NCBI RefSeq assembly: GCF_009469605.1
Contig: NZ_SSXU01000019.1
Span: forward strand, 1-64,000
DNA length: 64,000 bases
Direction of reading: 5' to 3'
DNA from: Zoogloea sp. 1C4
GTDB taxonomy: Bacteria; Pseudomonadota; Gammaproteobacteria; Burkholderiales; Rhodocyclaceae
Shown here: in pieces, positions 42,789-50,122 of the stretch
How the letters are laid out: every line of letters starts with the position of its first letter
Position numbering within the stretch: the stretch's first letter is position 1
Translations under genes and position numbers: made by a program
Notes under the pieces: generated by a model
The model's database searches: none
The model's input: the letters and a program-made list of their open reading frames with translations, nothing else
What the model was told of the DNA's origin: nothing

Positions 42789-42977
42789 ATGAACATCGCT
42801 TCGGTCGCCACGACCTCGCAGGTTCAGCCCCAGGACACCGTGTCGCTGGTCATGCTGCGCAAGCAGCTTGATCTGCAGCAGGCCAATGCAGCCCAGTTGA
42901 TTGCGACGCTGCCTGAGCCGGTCGCCGCGCCGGACCCGACGGCAACCATCGGCGGGCGCATCAACACCTACGCGTGA
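42789..42977 (+). CDS. YjfB-like putative motility protein
   Basis: The 62-residue protein resembles the YjfB family of small putative motility proteins in its pattern of an N-terminal helix with VSLVMLRKQLDLQQANAAQL and a Pro-rich middle (LPEPVAAPDP). The family is found in flagellated bacteria but its role is unproven. It begins nine bases after yajQ and is followed directly by a terminator, so it is the last gene of this run. Family assignment is by pattern memory and moderate. Confidence 0.65.
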   Translation: MNIASVATTSQVQPQDTVSLVMLRKQLDLQQANAAQLIATLPEPVAAPDPTATIGGRINTYA

Positions 42978-42997
42978 AACGTTCTCGCGGCATAATT

Positions 42998-43027
42998 GAA
43001 ACCAGCCTCCGGGCTGGTTTCTTTTTT
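42998..43027 (+). terminator. Terminator after the yajQ/YjfB genes
   Basis: GAAACCAGCC, loop TCC and GGGCTGGTTTC are followed by TTTTTT. Confidence 0.9.
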
Positions 43028-43100
43028 GTCGGCCCGTGAAAAGGGAAGGGTGGTTCGATTTGGTCGTGCGTCTCCCATCTGTTTTTGTGATGATCGTCAA

Positions 43101-43778
43101 ATGATCGAATCTCTTTCGCTAATGAAGCTCCGCCGCTCGGATTTGCTGTGCGCGCTCGTTGCAGCGTTTGCGAGCCTGCCGGCGGCAGCAACCGACGTGG
43201 CGCTTGCGGGCGTCTTTCCGGGCAAGGCGCTGATCGTCGTGAATGGCGGTGCGCCCAAATCGGTTGGTGTGGGCACGCGTTCGCCCGACGGCGTGCGGGT
43301 CATCAGCGTCGATTCCGACGGTGCGACGCTCGAATTCGACGGCGGCCGGCATCGGCTGGTGATCGGTCAGCGGGCGGTGCATGTCAGCGGAGCCGGGGCC
43401 GGCGGTCGGGCGCCGAGCGTGGTCATCCAGGCCGACAGCGCTGGCCAGTTTCATACGACGGGTTCGATCAACGGCGCCCAGGTCCGCTTCATCGTGGATA
43501 CCGGCGCGACCTTCGTCTCCCTCGGGCGCAGTGATGCCCTCAAGGCCGGAATCGATTTCACCAAGGGCGAGCCCGCACTGATGCAGACCGCCAACGGCAC
43601 CGCGCGGGCCTGGCGGGTCGTGTTGGATACGGTACGCGTGGGTGATGTGACCCTGCGCAACGTCGACGGTGTCGTGCATTCGGGCGAGCTGCCGTTTGCG
43701 CTCCTCGGCATGAGTTTTCTCAATCGCATGGAGATGCGGCGGGATGGCCCCGCGCTCCAGTTGCGTCAGCGTTACTGA
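43101..43778 (+). CDS. Retropepsin-like aspartic protease, exported (clan AA)
   Basis: The protein (225 residues from ATG 43101, or 218 from ATG 43122) has a hydrophobic N-terminal signal (LLCALVAAFASLPAAATD) and a C-terminal retropepsin-like domain with the catalytic motif FIVDTGATFVSL and later ALLGMSFLNRM. This matches the bacterial clan AA aspartic protease family, whose members are thought to act as dimers in the periplasm. Neither start has a clear ribosome site. Substrate unknown. The next gene starts 12 bases on. Confidence 0.88.
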   Translation: MIESLSLMKLRRSDLLCALVAAFASLPAAATDVALAGVFPGKALIVVNGGAPKSVGVGTRSPDGVRVISVDSDGATLEFDGGRHRLVIGQRAVHVSGAGAGGRAPSVVIQADSAGQFHTTGSINGAQVRFIVDTGATFVSLGRSDALKAGIDFTKGEPALMQTANGTARAWRVVLDTVRVGDVTLRNVDGVVHSGELPFALLGMSFLNRMEMRRDGPALQLRQRY

Positions 43779-43790
43779 TGGTCTGAACTC

Positions 43791-44393
43791 ATGAGTGGTC
43801 TGAAATCCCCCCCGCGATTTTCTGCCGACTGGCTGCGCCACCGCTTTGCCGACGACAAGGGATTCGATTCGCCGGTGGAGGAGGGGATCCCGTCCGGCCC
43901 GCTGCGCCCGGCTGCAGTGCTGGTGCCCATCGTACTCCGCGAGTCCGAGCCCACGCTGCTCCTCACCCGCCGCACCGATCATCTGCACCACCATCCTGGT
44001 CAGGTGAGCTTTCCCGGTGGGCGTGTCGAAGAGCAGGACACCTCCCCCATCGAAACCGCCCTGCGCGAGACGGAAGAGGAGATAAGCCTCGCGCGGCGCC
44101 ACGTGGAGCTGCTCGGCTGTCTGCCCCAGTACCGGACCGGCACCGGCTTCGACGTGACGCCGGTGGTCGGGCTGGTCACGCCGCCCTTCGAGCTTTCGCC
44201 CGACGCCTTCGAGGTGGCCGAGGTGTTCGAGGTGCCGCTGTCCTTTCTCCTGGACGAAGCCAATCACCAACTGCATCGGGTGGAGGTGCGCGGCAAGCTG
44301 CGCGAGTACTACGCGATGCCCTATGGCGATTACTTCATCTGGGGCGCGACGGCCGGGATGATCGTCAGCCTGTATCGATTCTTCCACCGTTGA
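43791..44393 (+). CDS. NUDIX CoA pyrophosphatase
   Basis: A 200-residue NUDIX hydrolase. The Nudix box reads GGRVEEQDTSPIETALRETEEE with the REx2EE core, preceded by HHPGQVSFPGG, the CoA pyrophosphatase (NudL/YeaB-type) signature. Such enzymes split CoA or oxidised CoA into 3'-phosphoadenosine phosphate and 4'-phosphopantetheine. Length is normal. It is likely cotranscribed with the protease gene. Confidence 0.92.
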   Translation: MSGLKSPPRFSADWLRHRFADDKGFDSPVEEGIPSGPLRPAAVLVPIVLRESEPTLLLTRRTDHLHHHPGQVSFPGGRVEEQDTSPIETALRETEEEISLARRHVELLGCLPQYRTGTGFDVTPVVGLVTPPFELSPDAFEVAEVFEVPLSFLLDEANHQLHRVEVRGKLREYYAMPYGDYFIWGATAGMIVSLYRFFHR

Positions 44394-44486
44394 GCGAACG
44401 GCATTTGTGTTGGGTGCGTTTGGTGGTATCTTGAGCAACCCCCAATAGGCCTGAACTTCGAGGGCTTTCAAAAAGCCCCCCGCCGC

Positions 44487-45413
44487 ATGACCCTGTTTTC
44501 GCTGATCGTCGCCCTGCTCATCGAGCAACTTCGTCCGCTCTCCGTCGAGCGTTTCGTCCAGGCGCCCCTCAAGGCTTTTGCGCGTTTTCTTGAAGACCGT
44601 TTCAACGACGGCGAAGCCCGCCACGGCGCCGTGGCGTGGTGGGTCGCGATCCTGTCCGTCTGTTTCGCTTCGGCGCTGGTCTACTTCCTGCTCTGGAACA
44701 TCCACTTCGTCCTGGCGCTGGCCTTCAATGTGGTTGTGCTCTACCTGACGATGGGTTTCCGTCACGTCAGCCACTATTTCACCGACATCCAGCTGGCGCT
44801 GCGAATGGGCGAGCTGCCCCGTGCGCGGCAGCTGATCAGCGAGTGGCGCGGCCGCTCCCACGACGAATCCAGTTCCAGCGAAGTCGCCCGGCTGGCCATC
44901 GAAGAGGCGTTGATTGCCTCTCACCGCAATGTCTTCGGCGTGATCTTCTGGTTCATTCTCCTGCCCGGCCCGAGCGGCGCCTTGCTCTATCGCCTTGCAC
45001 GCTTCTTCGATCAGGAGTGGGGCTGTCGCAGCGGCGGGCTTGATTTCGGCGACTTCGGTGAGTTCTCCCGCAAGGCCTGCGCGGCCCTGGACTGGCTGCC
45101 CGTGCGCCTTTCGGCGGCGGCGTTCTCGATCGTCGGCGACTTCGAGGACGGCGTCTATTGCTGGCGCGCGCAGGCCAGTCAATGGAAGGACAAGGCTTCC
45201 GGTATACTGCTTTCCAGCGGGGGAGGGGCGCTTGGCGTCCGCCTCGGCATGCCGATCTTCGAATCCGGCGAAGTAGTTGAACGTCCTGAAATGGGAATCG
45301 GCGATGATGCGGACGCCGATTTCATGCAAAGCACTATCGGCTTGGTCTGGAGAACGCTTGTGCTGGTGTTTCTTGTACTGGCACTGCTGAGCGTGGCAAG
45401 GATGGGTTGGTAA
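44487..45413 (+). CDS. CobD/CbiB-family membrane protein
   Basis: The 308-residue membrane protein belongs to the CobD/CbiB-AmpE related group (LFSLIVALLIEQLRPL, then several membrane helices, MGFRHVSHYFTDIQLALRMGELPRAR). Genuine CbiB performs adenosylcobinamide synthesis, but no other cobalamin gene is nearby and the N-terminus resembles the group annotated loosely as CobD/CbiB family or AmpE-like. A cobalamin role is therefore doubtful. Confidence 0.8.
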   Translation: MTLFSLIVALLIEQLRPLSVERFVQAPLKAFARFLEDRFNDGEARHGAVAWWVAILSVCFASALVYFLLWNIHFVLALAFNVVVLYLTMGFRHVSHYFTDIQLALRMGELPRARQLISEWRGRSHDESSSSEVARLAIEEALIASHRNVFGVIFWFILLPGPSGALLYRLARFFDQEWGCRSGGLDFGDFGEFSRKACAALDWLPVRLSAAAFSIVGDFEDGVYCWRAQASQWKDKASGILLSSGGGALGVRLGMPIFESGEVVERPEMGIGDDADADFMQSTIGLVWRTLVLVFLVLALLSVARMGW

Positions 45414-45444
45414 TTTCCCGTAGTAATTGAGAGGAGGAATAAAT

Positions 45445-46629
45445 ATGGCTAATCGTGAAGTTGTGGTTCTGAGCGCTGTCCGTTCTGCCATCGGTGCCTT
45501 CGGTGGCGCGCTCGCTGACTTCGATACCAGCGAACTCGCCGGCATCGTGATGAAGGAAGCGGTTGCCCGCTCCGCCGTTGATCCCCAGCTGATCAACTAC
45601 GTCACCGTGGGCACCACCATGCCCACCGACTCCCGTTACGCTTACGTTTCCCGTGTCGCCTCCATCCAGGCCGGTCTGTCGATGGACTCCGTCGCGATGC
45701 AGGTTAGCCGCCTGTGCGCCTCTGGCCTCCAGGGCATCGTGACCACCGCCCAGAACATCCTGCTGGGTGATTCCGATTTCGGTATCGGCGGTGGCGTCGA
45801 AGTCATGTCCAAGGCCGCCTACATGCTGCCCGCGCTGCGCTCCGGCGCCCGCATGGGTGACACCAAGGCCATTGACTCCATGGTTGCCGTGCTGACCGAC
45901 CCGTTCGGCGTTGGCCACATGGGCATCACCGCTGAAAACCTGGCGACCAAGCACAACATCTCCCGCGAAGAGCAGGATGCGTTTGCCGTTGAATCCCAGC
46001 GTCGCGCTGCTGCTGCCATCGACGAAGGCCGCTTCAAGTCCCAGATCGTCCCCATCGTCAAGCAGACCCGCAAGGGCGAAGTGGTGTTCGACACCGATGA
46101 GCACCTGAAGCGTGGCACGACCATGGAATCCCTGGCCAAGATGAAGCCCGCCTTCAAGAAGGATGGCACCGTCACCGCTGGCAACGCTTCCGGCATCAAT
46201 GACGGCGCCGCCTTCTTCGTGCTGGCCGATGCTGCTGCCGCTGCCAACGCTGGCTACAAGCCGATGGCTCGCCTCGTTTCCTACGCCGTTGCCGGTGTGC
46301 CGAACGACATCATGGGTGAAGGTCCGATCCCGGCGACCCGCCTTGCGCTCAAGAAGGCTGGCCTGACCCTTGACCAGATGGATGTCATCGAGTCCAACGA
46401 AGCCTTTGCCGCGCAGGCGCTGGCTGTGACCAAGGTTCTTGGTCTGGATCCGGCCAAGACCAACCCGAACGGCGGCGCGATCGCCCTCGGTCACCCGGTC
46501 GGCTGTTCCGGTGCCTTCATCGCCACCAAGGCGCTCTACGAACTGCAGCGCACCGGCGGCCGTTACGCGCTGGTGACGATGTGTATCGGTGGTGGTCAGG
46601 GCATCGCGACCATCTTCGAACGCGTCTGA
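45445..46629 (+). CDS. Acetyl-CoA acetyltransferase (thiolase)
   Basis: A 394-residue biosynthetic-type thiolase. The nucleophile Cys lies in SRLCASGLQG, the active-site His in LGHPVGCSGA and the second Cys in MCIGGGQG. It can make acetoacetyl-CoA for polyhydroxyalkanoate synthesis or act in fatty-acid degradation; the phasin gene at 52583 supports the first, but phaB and phaC are not in the window. It begins with a strong ribosome site (GAGGAGG, at ATG 45445). The codon use is more even (many T-ending codons) than in neighbours, fitting high expression. Confidence 0.94.
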   Translation: MANREVVVLSAVRSAIGAFGGALADFDTSELAGIVMKEAVARSAVDPQLINYVTVGTTMPTDSRYAYVSRVASIQAGLSMDSVAMQVSRLCASGLQGIVTTAQNILLGDSDFGIGGGVEVMSKAAYMLPALRSGARMGDTKAIDSMVAVLTDPFGVGHMGITAENLATKHNISREEQDAFAVESQRRAAAAIDEGRFKSQIVPIVKQTRKGEVVFDTDEHLKRGTTMESLAKMKPAFKKDGTVTAGNASGINDGAAFFVLADAAAAANAGYKPMARLVSYAVAGVPNDIMGEGPIPATRLALKKAGLTLDQMDVIESNEAFAAQALAVTKVLGLDPAKTNPNGGAIALGHPVGCSGAFIATKALYELQRTGGRYALVTMCIGGGQGIATIFERV

Positions 46630-46650
46630 TCGCTTCGTTGCAGTAAGCCC

Positions 46651-46678
46651 CAAGGCCCCGTCGCAAGGCGGGGCCTTG
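46651..46678 (+). terminator. Terminator-like hairpin after the thiolase gene
   Basis: CAAGGCCCC and GGGGCCTTG flank a ten-base loop. The following sequence is not T-rich, so efficiency is uncertain. Confidence 0.55.
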
Positions 46679-46716
46679 GCGTTTCAAGAAAGTTGTACAA
46701 ATAGCAAGTAAAACGC

Positions 46717-46746
46717 TTGTCAAGTCATCGGGGTTTCCCATACAAT
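46717..46746 (+). promoter_or_regulatory. Sigma-70 promoter of rpsT
   Basis: TTGTCA and TACAAT are spaced by 18 bases; rpsT starts about 39 bases after the -10 box. Confidence 0.65.
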
Positions 46747-46784
46747 CCACAGCTTTACTGCATTTCTTTCAGGATTACTAAAAG

Positions 46785-47063
46785 ATGGCCAATTCGGCAC
46801 AAGCCCGTAAGCGCGCCCGTCAAGCTGTCAAGGCCCGCGCCCTCAACATGAGCCTGCGTTCGCGTCTGCGCACTGCCATCAAGGCTGTCCGCAAGGCGGT
46901 CCTCGGCGGTGACAAGCAAGTTGCTCAGCAAGTGTTCGTCGCTTCCCAGCGCACGATCGACAGCATCGCTGACAAGAAGATCATTCACAAGAACAAGGCC
47001 GCTCGCCACAAGAGCCGCCTGTCCGCCGCCATCAAGGGGATGGGCGCAGTTGCTGCTGCTTAA
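46785..47063 (+). CDS. rpsT: 30S ribosomal protein S20
   Basis: A 92-residue, highly basic ribosomal protein ([34 protein letters not shown]) that binds 16S rRNA. Length is slightly above the E. coli protein (87). It is a monocistronic gene with its own promoter and terminator. Confidence 0.98.
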   Translation: MANSAQARKRARQAVKARALNMSLRSRLRTAIKAVRKAVLGGDKQVAQQVFVASQRTIDSIADKKIIHKNKAARHKSRLSAAIKGMGAVAAA

Positions 47064-47108
47064 GTTCGCGTGAGCCCGCTGTCGCCAAGTGCGACGGTCT
47101 GGCAAAAC

Positions 47109-47140
47109 AAAAAGGACCGCATATGCGGTCCTTTTTGTTT
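47109..47140 (+). terminator. Terminator of rpsT
   Basis: AAAAAGGACCGC, loop ATAT and GCGGTCCTTTTT, followed by GTTT. Confidence 0.92.
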
Positions 47141-47216
47141 TTGTGTGTCTGATAAATCAAAGCCCGTCTTCGCATCGAGTCCGACGTCAAATGACGCATT
47201 AGAGTAGGTTTGTCCC

Positions 47217-47246
47217 TTGACACCGCGATTTTTCGCGCGTTATATA
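47217..47246 (+). promoter_or_regulatory. Strong sigma-70 promoter of the HU gene
   Basis: A perfect TTGACA is followed after 17-18 bases by TTATATA. The HU start codon is about 100 bases downstream, leaving a long 5' untranslated leader. Confidence 0.75.
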
Positions 47247-47344
47247 ACTGCCACAACTTGGGCGCTCGTGCGAGAGCCGAATATCGCGCCAGCATTCGAT
47301 GTCGGAGTTTCCTGTTTGTTAAATTGTATAACGAGGGGGCTGAT

Positions 47345-47617
47345 GTGAACAAATCCGAATTGATTGATCAGATTGCTGAAAGCGCAGATATTCCGAAGGC
47401 AACGGCAGGCCGGGCGTTGGATGCCACGATTGCCGCAGTCAAGCAGGCGCTCAAGAAGGGCGGAAGTGTAACCCTTGTCGGGTTCGGTACTTTCCATGTA
47501 GGCAAGCGCGCAGCCCGCACCGGGCGGAATCCCCGCACGGGCGCGAGCATCAAGATCAAGTCTGCCAAGATCCCGAAATTTAGGCCTGGCAAAGCACTGA
47601 AGGATGCGCTAGACTGA
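47345..47617 (+). CDS. HU-family DNA-binding protein
   Basis: A 90-residue nucleoid protein with the HU signature ([21 protein letters not shown]). The start is GTG at 47345 behind GAGGGGG; this gives [18 protein letters not shown], which aligns with HU N-termini and yields the standard 90 residues. HU dimers bend DNA and could assist sigma-54 or recombinase complexes. The tRNA-Val gene starts 37 bases after the stop, so the HU mRNA probably continues into two tRNAs. Confidence 0.95.
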   Translation: MNKSELIDQIAESADIPKATAGRALDATIAAVKQALKKGGSVTLVGFGTFHVGKRAARTGRNPRTGASIKIKSAKIPKFRPGKALKDALD

Positions 47618-47654
47618 AGGGCTGTTGCTTTCGCTGGCTTTGCAGCGATTGAGC

Positions 47655-47730
47655 GGGTGCTTAGCTCAGTTGGTAGAGCGTCGCCCTTACAAGGCGAATG
47701 TCGGCGGTTCGACCCCGTCAGCACCCACCA
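47655..47730 (+). tRNA. tRNA-Val (anticodon TAC)
   Basis: A 76-base cloverleaf with acceptor arms GGGTGCT/AGCACCC, D-arm GCTCAGTTGGTAGAGC, anticodon loop CTTACAA, T-loop TTCGACC and an encoded CCA end. Confidence 0.97.
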
Positions 47731-47757
47731 TCCAACCCGGATGGCCAGCCCTGATTT

Positions 47758-47834
47758 GGAGTGGTAGTTCAGTTGGTTAGAATACCGGCCTGTCACGCCG
47801 GGGGTCGCGGGTTCGAGTCCCGTCCACTCCGCCA
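47758..47834 (+). tRNA. tRNA-Asp (anticodon GTC)
   Basis: A 77-base cloverleaf with acceptor arms GGAGTGG/CCACTCC, anticodon loop CTGTCAC, T-loop TTCGAGT and encoded CCA. It lies 27 bases after tRNA-Val in the same direction. Confidence 0.97.
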
Positions 47835-47860
47835 CATTTGTCACTGCCGCAGGGCGTGAT

Positions 47861-47896
47861 AAACGAAAAAAGCCACGTGTGTGGCTTTTTTCGTTT
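47861..47896 (+). terminator. Terminator after the tRNA pair
   Basis: AAACGAAAAAAGCCAC, loop GTGT and its exact complement ending in TTTTTTCGTTT. It ends the HU-tRNA transcript 60 bases before ppiD. Confidence 0.92.
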
Positions 47897-47956
47897 CGAT
47901 TTCAAGTCGCTTCTTCGCGTAACTCCCGCATTGTCAGCAGCCTCCGAGGATTCAGC

Positions 47957-49864
47957 ATGTTTGACGCCGTACGCAACAACAAGAAAATTGTTCAGGTGTT
48001 CCTCTTACTGATCACGCTTCCGTTTGCTTTCTGGGGCGTTGATTCATATGTGAAAAACGCGGGGCAGGGTGGCGAACTGGCATCTGTCGGCGAGGTGGCG
48101 ATCACGCAGGCCGAGTTCCAGCAGGCGCAGCGCGAACAGCAGGAGCGGATGCGCGGTGCGCTCGGGGCGAGCTTCAACCCCGCCATGATGGAAACGCCGG
48201 AAGCAAAGCGGGCGGTTCTCGACAATCTGGTCAATCAGCGCCTGCTTGCACTCGACGCCGCGAAGATGCGTTTGCGTGTCTCGGATGAGCGCGTGCGCAG
48301 CACCATCGCCGGCATTCCCGCTTTCCAGGAGAACGGGCATTTCTCGCTGCCGCGCTACGAGGCGATGCTCAAGGCGCAGGGCATGACCCAGGCTGTCTTC
48401 GAATCGCGCCTGCGTCACGATCTGGTATTGCAGCAGGTGTTGGGCGCGGTGGCCGAGGGCGTGATGGTGCCCCGTGCTTCCACCGAGCAGGTGTTTGCGG
48501 TTCAGCTTGAAGAGCGCGTGGTCAGCGAGAGCCGCTTCGCTGCGCCGCAGTACGTTTCGTCCGTGAAGCTCGCCGATGACGCCGCGCAGAAGTACTACGA
48601 CGCCAACCGCAAGCAGTTCGAGGTGCCGGCCCAGCTGCGCGCCGAGTACATCGTGCTGAGCCGTGACGCGGTGGCCGATCAGCTGGCGATCACCGATGCC
48701 GACATCCGCAAGGAATACGATGCCCACCAGGACAAGTTCCGCCAGGGTGGCGAGCGCCGTGCCAGCCACATCCTGATCCAGGCCGACAAGGACGCGGCGG
48801 CGGATGTGGTCAAGGCCGCCCGGGAGAAGGCGGAAGGCCTGCTCAAGCAGATCAAGGCCAATCCGGCTGAGTTCGAAAAGCTGGCGAAGGAGAACTCGCA
48901 GGATCCGGGCTCGGCAGAGAAGGGCGGGGATCTCGGGTTCTTTGCGCGCGGATCGATGGTGAAGCCCTTCGAGGATGCGGTCTTCGGCATGTCGAAGGAA
49001 GGTGAAGTCTCGGGTGTCGTGCAGTCTGACTTCGGTTTTCACATCATCAAGCTCACCGGTGTGAAGGCCGAGAAGGTGCGCGCGTTTGACGAAGTGAAGG
49101 GCGAGATCGCTGCCGAACTCAAGCGCACCGAGGCTGCCAAGAAGTTTGCCGAGCTGGTCGAAGGATTCAGCAACACCGTTTATGAGCAGGCGGACAGCCT
49201 CAAGCCGGCGGCAGACAAGTTCAAGCTGGTGGTCAAGACGACCGACTGGGTTACCCGTAACGGCAAGGCGGCTGCGCCGTTCGACAACGAGAAGCTGCTG
49301 GGCGAACTGTTCTCTGACGACGCGGTGAAGAACAAGCGCAACACCAACGCGGTGGACGTGGGCAACGGCATGCTGGTTGCCGCCCGGGTGGCCGAGTTCA
49401 AGCCGGCGTCCCTGCGGGCCTTCGAAGAAGTGAAGCCCGCGATCGAGAAGGGCCTGGAGCTCGACGAGGCGGTCAAACTTGCCGAGAAGGATGGCGAAGC
49501 CAAGCTCGCCCAACTGACCAAAGGCGAATCGGTCGAGCTCCAGTGGAGCCCGGCGCGAACCGTCCAGCGGACGATGCAGGGTGTGCCTCCGGAGATCATG
49601 CGGGCGGTGTACCGCGCCCCGAGCGACAAGCTGCCCAGCTACGTCGGCGTGAAGCTGCCGAACGCGGGTTACTCCCTGTTCCGCATCGAAAAGGTGAGCC
49701 GTCCGGCCGCGCCCAGCCAGGATGATCCGCGCCTGGCCGCCATCAAGCAGCAGTACGCCCGCGTGATGGCGGAACAGGATTTCGGTGCCTACATGATGAT
49801 GCTGCGCAAGCGCTACAACGTGAAGGTCAACGCCGAGGCGCTGGAGGCTGCGAAGGAGCGCTGA
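47957..49864 (+). CDS. ppiD: Periplasmic folding chaperone PpiD
   Basis: A 635-residue inner-membrane-anchored protein. The N-terminus has MFDAVRNNKKIVQVFLLLITLPFAFWGVDSY with one membrane helix, then a SurA_N-like chaperone domain (about 40-190), a parvulin domain (about 265-360; RASHILIQADKD, SQDPGSAEKGGDLGFFARGSMVKPFEDAVF) and a C-terminal domain. PpiD assists newly exported proteins at the Sec translocon. The ATG at 47957 has GAGGA upstream and gives the normal anchor position. The order HU-tRNA-tRNA-ppiD echoes the hupB-ppiD adjacency of E. coli. Confidence 0.95.
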   Translation: MFDAVRNNKKIVQVFLLLITLPFAFWGVDSYVKNAGQGGELASVGEVAITQAEFQQAQREQQERMRGALGASFNPAMMETPEAKRAVLDNLVNQRLLALDAAKMRLRVSDERVRSTIAGIPAFQENGHFSLPRYEAMLKAQGMTQAVFESRLRHDLVLQQVLGAVAEGVMVPRASTEQVFAVQLEERVVSESRFAAPQYVSSVKLADDAAQKYYDANRKQFEVPAQLRAEYIVLSRDAVADQLAITDADIRKEYDAHQDKFRQGGERRASHILIQADKDAAADVVKAAREKAEGLLKQIKANPAEFEKLAKENSQDPGSAEKGGDLGFFARGSMVKPFEDAVFGMSKEGEVSGVVQSDFGFHIIKLTGVKAEKVRAFDEVKGEIAAELKRTEAAKKFAELVEGFSNTVYEQADSLKPAADKFKLVVKTTDWVTRNGKAAAPFDNEKLLGELFSDDAVKNKRNTNAVDVGNGMLVAARVAEFKPASLRAFEEVKPAIEKGLELDEAVKLAEKDGEAKLAQLTKGESVELQWSPARTVQRTMQGVPPEIMRAVYRAPSDKLPSYVGVKLPNAGYSLFRIEKVSRPAAPSQDDPRLAAIKQQYARVMAEQDFGAYMMMLRKRYNVKVNAEALEAAKER

Positions 49865-49926
49865 TTCACCACCTGTTGCTGGTCTGCTGAGCGTCCAGTA
49901 ACAGGCGTTGCCCATGACGACACTCG

Positions 49927-49964
49927 ATGCTTGTCGACCTGATTGGTCGGCAAGCATTTTTTTT
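49927..49964 (+). terminator. Terminator of ppiD
   Basis: ATGCTTGTCGACC, loop TGATT and GGTCGGCAAGCAT, then a run of seven T. Confidence 0.9.
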
Positions 49965-50044
49965 GGGCCGCGAGCTGCAAGTGGCGGGAGATCGCGGGGT
50001 GGCCCGGATCAATAGCGTGCCGGGACGGGAGATTGTCGCCGGCC

Positions 50045-50074
50045 AAAAAAAACCTCCTGCCGGAGCAGGAGGTT
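50045..50074 (-). terminator. Terminator of phoX
   Basis: On the minus strand AACCTCCTGC, loop TCCG and GCAGGAGGTT are followed by T6. Confidence 0.9.
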
Positions 50075-50122
50075 GAGGGTGGTGCGTGCTGAGTTGTGGA
50101 TCAGTCTTGCGTGCTGAACACC

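Noticed and set aside
44487-45413. Cobalamin biosynthesis gene cbiB/cobD
   Set aside because: Similarity is only at family level, and no other cobalamin gene is near; I kept a family name without a gene symbol.
43119-45596. 825-codon minus-strand open frame
   Set aside because: It covers three well-supported plus-strand genes (protease, NUDIX, CobD-like) and has His/Gln/Gly-rich shadow composition.
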